Origin: PVC group bacterium
GTDB taxonomy: Bacteria > Verrucomicrobiota > Kiritimatiellia > SS1-B-03-39 > UBA6053
Direction: 5' to 3'
Assembly: GCA_003565815.1 (NCBI GenBank)
Contig: PXAS01000337.1
Coordinates: forward strand, 1 to 8,670
Length of the DNA stretch: 8,670 nucleotides
This document shows, one piece after another, positions 6,865 through 8,670 of the stretch. The translations under genes were made by a program, and so were the position numbers. The notes under the pieces are model-generated. The model worked only from the letters and a program-made list of their open reading frames with translations. It did not search any database and was not told where the DNA came from. Position 1 is the stretch's first letter; every line of letters begins with the position of its first letter.

Positions 6865-8670
6865 GTGAAGATCCCCCGCGAACCATCCGATTTCGAACTT
6901 CAGGCCCTGGAGCCCCGCATTATGCTGAGCGCCGATGCGGCCGACGTGCTTGCCGGCGCCGGCGCGGCCGAAACCGTCCTCCATCATGGGGAGAACGCTC
7001 CGGATGACAGTCTGCCGCTGGAAGGCGATTCCAACGAATCCGCGATCTTCGAACCCGTGCCCATGGCCGCCTCCTCCGACTCAAACGTAGCATCCCCCAT
7101 GGCGTCTCCCCAATCCGTCGAAGCCACCTCGGAAGACACCTTCACCAACGGACAGCCCATCTTTTTCGACGGAAACGTGGAATTGATTTTCGCCGGATCC
7201 GAAGACAATTTCGAGGGACCCAACACCTTCACCTGGGACGCCACCCGCAACGCCAACCAAGACGTCGTGGCCCCGGAAGGCAACAACATCACCGTCACCG
7301 GCACCATTTCGGGCACCGGCGAAGGGCTGGGGGGCACGCTGTACATCAACGCCGGCACGGACGGCGACGTGTTCATCGGCGGAGACATCGGCGTCACCGA
7401 GCCCCTCGGCAAAATCGTGATTGTCAATGCCCGCAACGTCACTCTGGCCGGAAACATTCAGTTGCACTCCTTCGAGCAAATCGAGGGATCCGGCAACACC
7501 GTGATTGGCAGTGGGGTTTCCATTCGGAATCTGACCCTCACCGGCGGTGACCTGCAGGCCAAAACCCACAATAACATCACCGTTGAAAGCGATGTGGTGA
7601 TCGAAGAAGGGGGCAATATCGACCTGGAAGTTAATCCCGAAAGCAGCGGAAGCGCCAAAATCACTTTCAAACGCACCGTTGAAATCGAGGAAGGCGATTT
7701 GAGGATCCGCGACGCCAAGTCCGTGGAGTTCGTCAAGACTCTGGACGTGGGCGGCACCCTGCGGCAGGACGCCGGCACGCTCAACACCACTTTCCGGGAC
7801 GACGTGGACGCCCATGTGATCGATTTGCGCGCCAACACCCGCATAGCCTTCGAAGGCGATGTGCGCATGGGGGAGGGAAACATCACCCTCACCTCCAACG
7901 AAGTCAAATTTCTCAATGGACCCAACAGCGTGGTCGGCGCCTCGGATGCCGAGGACGATACCCCCTTTTCCGAACTTTGGATTCGACCCGTGCTCCTGAA
8001 CGGGTCCATGGACATCGGCGCCCCCACCGGCCCTTCCGGCACCCTCAAATTCACCACCAGCGACATCGCCGCCCTTGCCAACGGCTTCAAATCCATCACC
8101 TTCGGTTATGAAAACGGCACCGGCGCCGTTCGCGCCGGACAAGCCGCCTTCAGTGATTCCCTCAACGTCCACGGCGGCAGTTTCGTCATCAACGGCTTCC
8201 TCACCTCCAGAACCGCCATGCTTCTGGAGGCCAACACCGGCGACATCGATGTCACCGGCGGGCAAGTCCGCGTCTTCAACGAGCAATTTGACAGCGTTTG
8301 GGGCGACAGTCACATGGAACTGCTCGCGCACCAAGGCGACATCCTCCTGCGAAACAACGGCCTCCTGGAAATCGACAACGACAACAACAACAGCCCCGCC
8401 CAGGGCTCCGTCATCGTGCTCACCGCCACCCAGGGCGACATCCTCAATCAGGCCGACTCCCAGGGATTTGTCACCGCCCGCGAACTCTTTGCCACCGCCG
8501 CCGGTGACATCAACCTGCTCACGGAAATCAAGGAACTCACCGCCCATTCCACCCAGGAGGGCGACATCGACATCATCGAATTCAACGGCCTGCACGTGCT
8601 CTCCGCCATCACCGCCAACGGCGCCATGGATTTCAACACCGGCGGACCCACCGTCATTGACATTGCCGAG
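6865..8670 (+). CDS. LEPR-XLL N-terminal giant repetitive adhesin-like protein, 3' partial
   Basis: A frame of 602 codons opens at GTG 6865 and runs through the right edge without a stop. The start is fixed from three sides: an in-frame TAA lies at 6853-6855, AAAGG lies 6 bases upstream of the GTG, and the next in-frame ATG (6922) falls inside the conserved motif. Residues 1-24 carry the LEPR-XLL signature (ALEPRIMLSADAAD), which characterises the N-terminus of very long repetitive bacterial proteins. There is no hydrophobic Sec-type signal peptide. Residues about 25-100 form an acidic, Ala/Ser/Asp-rich linker. From about residue 100 the protein is Gly/Asn/Asp/Thr-rich short beta-strands (for example NITVTGTISGTGEG, GDIDVTGG, AAGDINLLTEI), as in filamentous-haemagglutinin-like beta-helices. 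Residues 394-456 match a module in the tail of the upstream gene. Function is inferred as a secreted or cell-surface adhesin. The export route is not visible here; type I secretion is a guess from RTX-bearing relatives. Confidence 0.94.
   Translation, partial: MKIPREPSDFELQALEPRIMLSADAADVLAGAGAAETVLHHGENAPDDSLPLEGDSNESAIFEPVPMAASSDSNVASPMASPQSVEATSEDTFTNGQPIFFDGNVELIFAGSEDNFEGPNTFTWDATRNANQDVVAPEGNNITVTGTISGTGEGLGGTLYINAGTDGDVFIGGDIGVTEPLGKIVIVNARNVTLAGNIQLHSFEQIEGSGNTVIGSGVSIRNLTLTGGDLQAKTHNNITVESDVVIEEGGNIDLEVNPESSGSAKITFKRTVEIEEGDLRIRDAKSVEFVKTLDVGGTLRQDAGTLNTTFRDDVDAHVIDLRANTRIAFEGDVRMGEGNITLTSNEVKFLNGPNSVVGASDAEDDTPFSELWIRPVLLNGSMDIGAPTGPSGTLKFTTSDIAALANGFKSITFGYENGTGAVRAGQAAFSDSLNVHGGSFVINGFLTSRTAMLLEANTGDIDVTGGQVRVFNEQFDSVWGDSHMELLAHQGDILLRNNGLLEIDNDNNNSPAQGSVIVLTATQGDILNQADSQGFVTARELFATAAGDINLLTEIKELTAHSTQEGDIDIIEFNGLHVLSAITANGAMDFNTGGPTVIDIAE

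Noticed and set aside
6922..6924. ATG as alternative start of the second gene
   Set aside because: It lies inside LEPRIMLSAD, which belongs to the protein. The GTG at 6865 has a well-placed AAAGG.
7081..8595. 504-codon open frame on the minus strand
   Set aside because: It is the antisense shadow of the LEPR-XLL gene: its translation is Val/Gly/Asp-rich without any domain, while the plus frame has a ribosome-binding site, a conserved N-terminal motif and adhesin-like repeats.

Overview
The window is almost entirely two very long, same-strand coding regions for giant, modular, probably surface-exposed or secreted proteins. Both are cut by the window edges. The DNA is GC-rich (roughly 60% by eye) with a strong G/C preference at third codon positions. 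The protein families suggest a Gram-negative environmental bacterium. They are the LEPR-XLL N-terminal motif, RTX nonapeptides, ELWxxDGT-type propeller blades, internalin-like leucine-rich repeats and LamG. I recall such mosaics mainly from the PVC group (planctomycetes, Lentisphaera and relatives) and some proteobacteria, but the window carries no marker that fixes the taxon.

Layout. Positions 3-6788 (+) hold the C-terminal 2261 residues of protein 1, whose reading frame is open through the left edge. In order it has: a degenerate beta-propeller (about 3-1260); a small beta-sandwich and a PPC-like strand region (about 1269-1680); an EF-hand-like loop (1689-1724); a second propeller with recognisable ELWxxDGT-type blades (about 1740-3350); a first RTX block (3411-3509); a leucine-rich repeat region (about 3609-3953) interrupted by a LamG-like lectin domain (about 3987-4700) and resuming at about 4803-4950; a second RTX block (5310-5512); and an FHA/beta-helix-like tail (about 5865-6785) that stops abruptly. 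Positions 6789-6864 are a 76-base AT-rich spacer (27 G/C of 76 by hand count). From 6865 (+) to the right edge runs protein 2. It starts with GTG behind an AAAGG ribosome-binding site, has the motif LEPRIMLSAD at residues 15-24, and continues as repetitive beta-strand adhesin sequence for 602 residues without a stop in the window.

How the parts relate. The tail of protein 1 and the body of protein 2 use the same repeat templates. The pair is therefore probably a tandem cluster of giant adhesin-like genes, with calcium (RTX, EF-hand-like loop) and carbohydrate or protein ligands (LamG, LRR, propellers) as likely partners. Adhesion, matrix or predation roles are inference only. The most notable structural point is that protein 1 looks nested: a whole propeller seems to have been inserted into a PPC-like domain, and a LamG domain into an LRR solenoid. 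No tRNA, rRNA, CRISPR array, insertion sequence or enzyme gene was seen.
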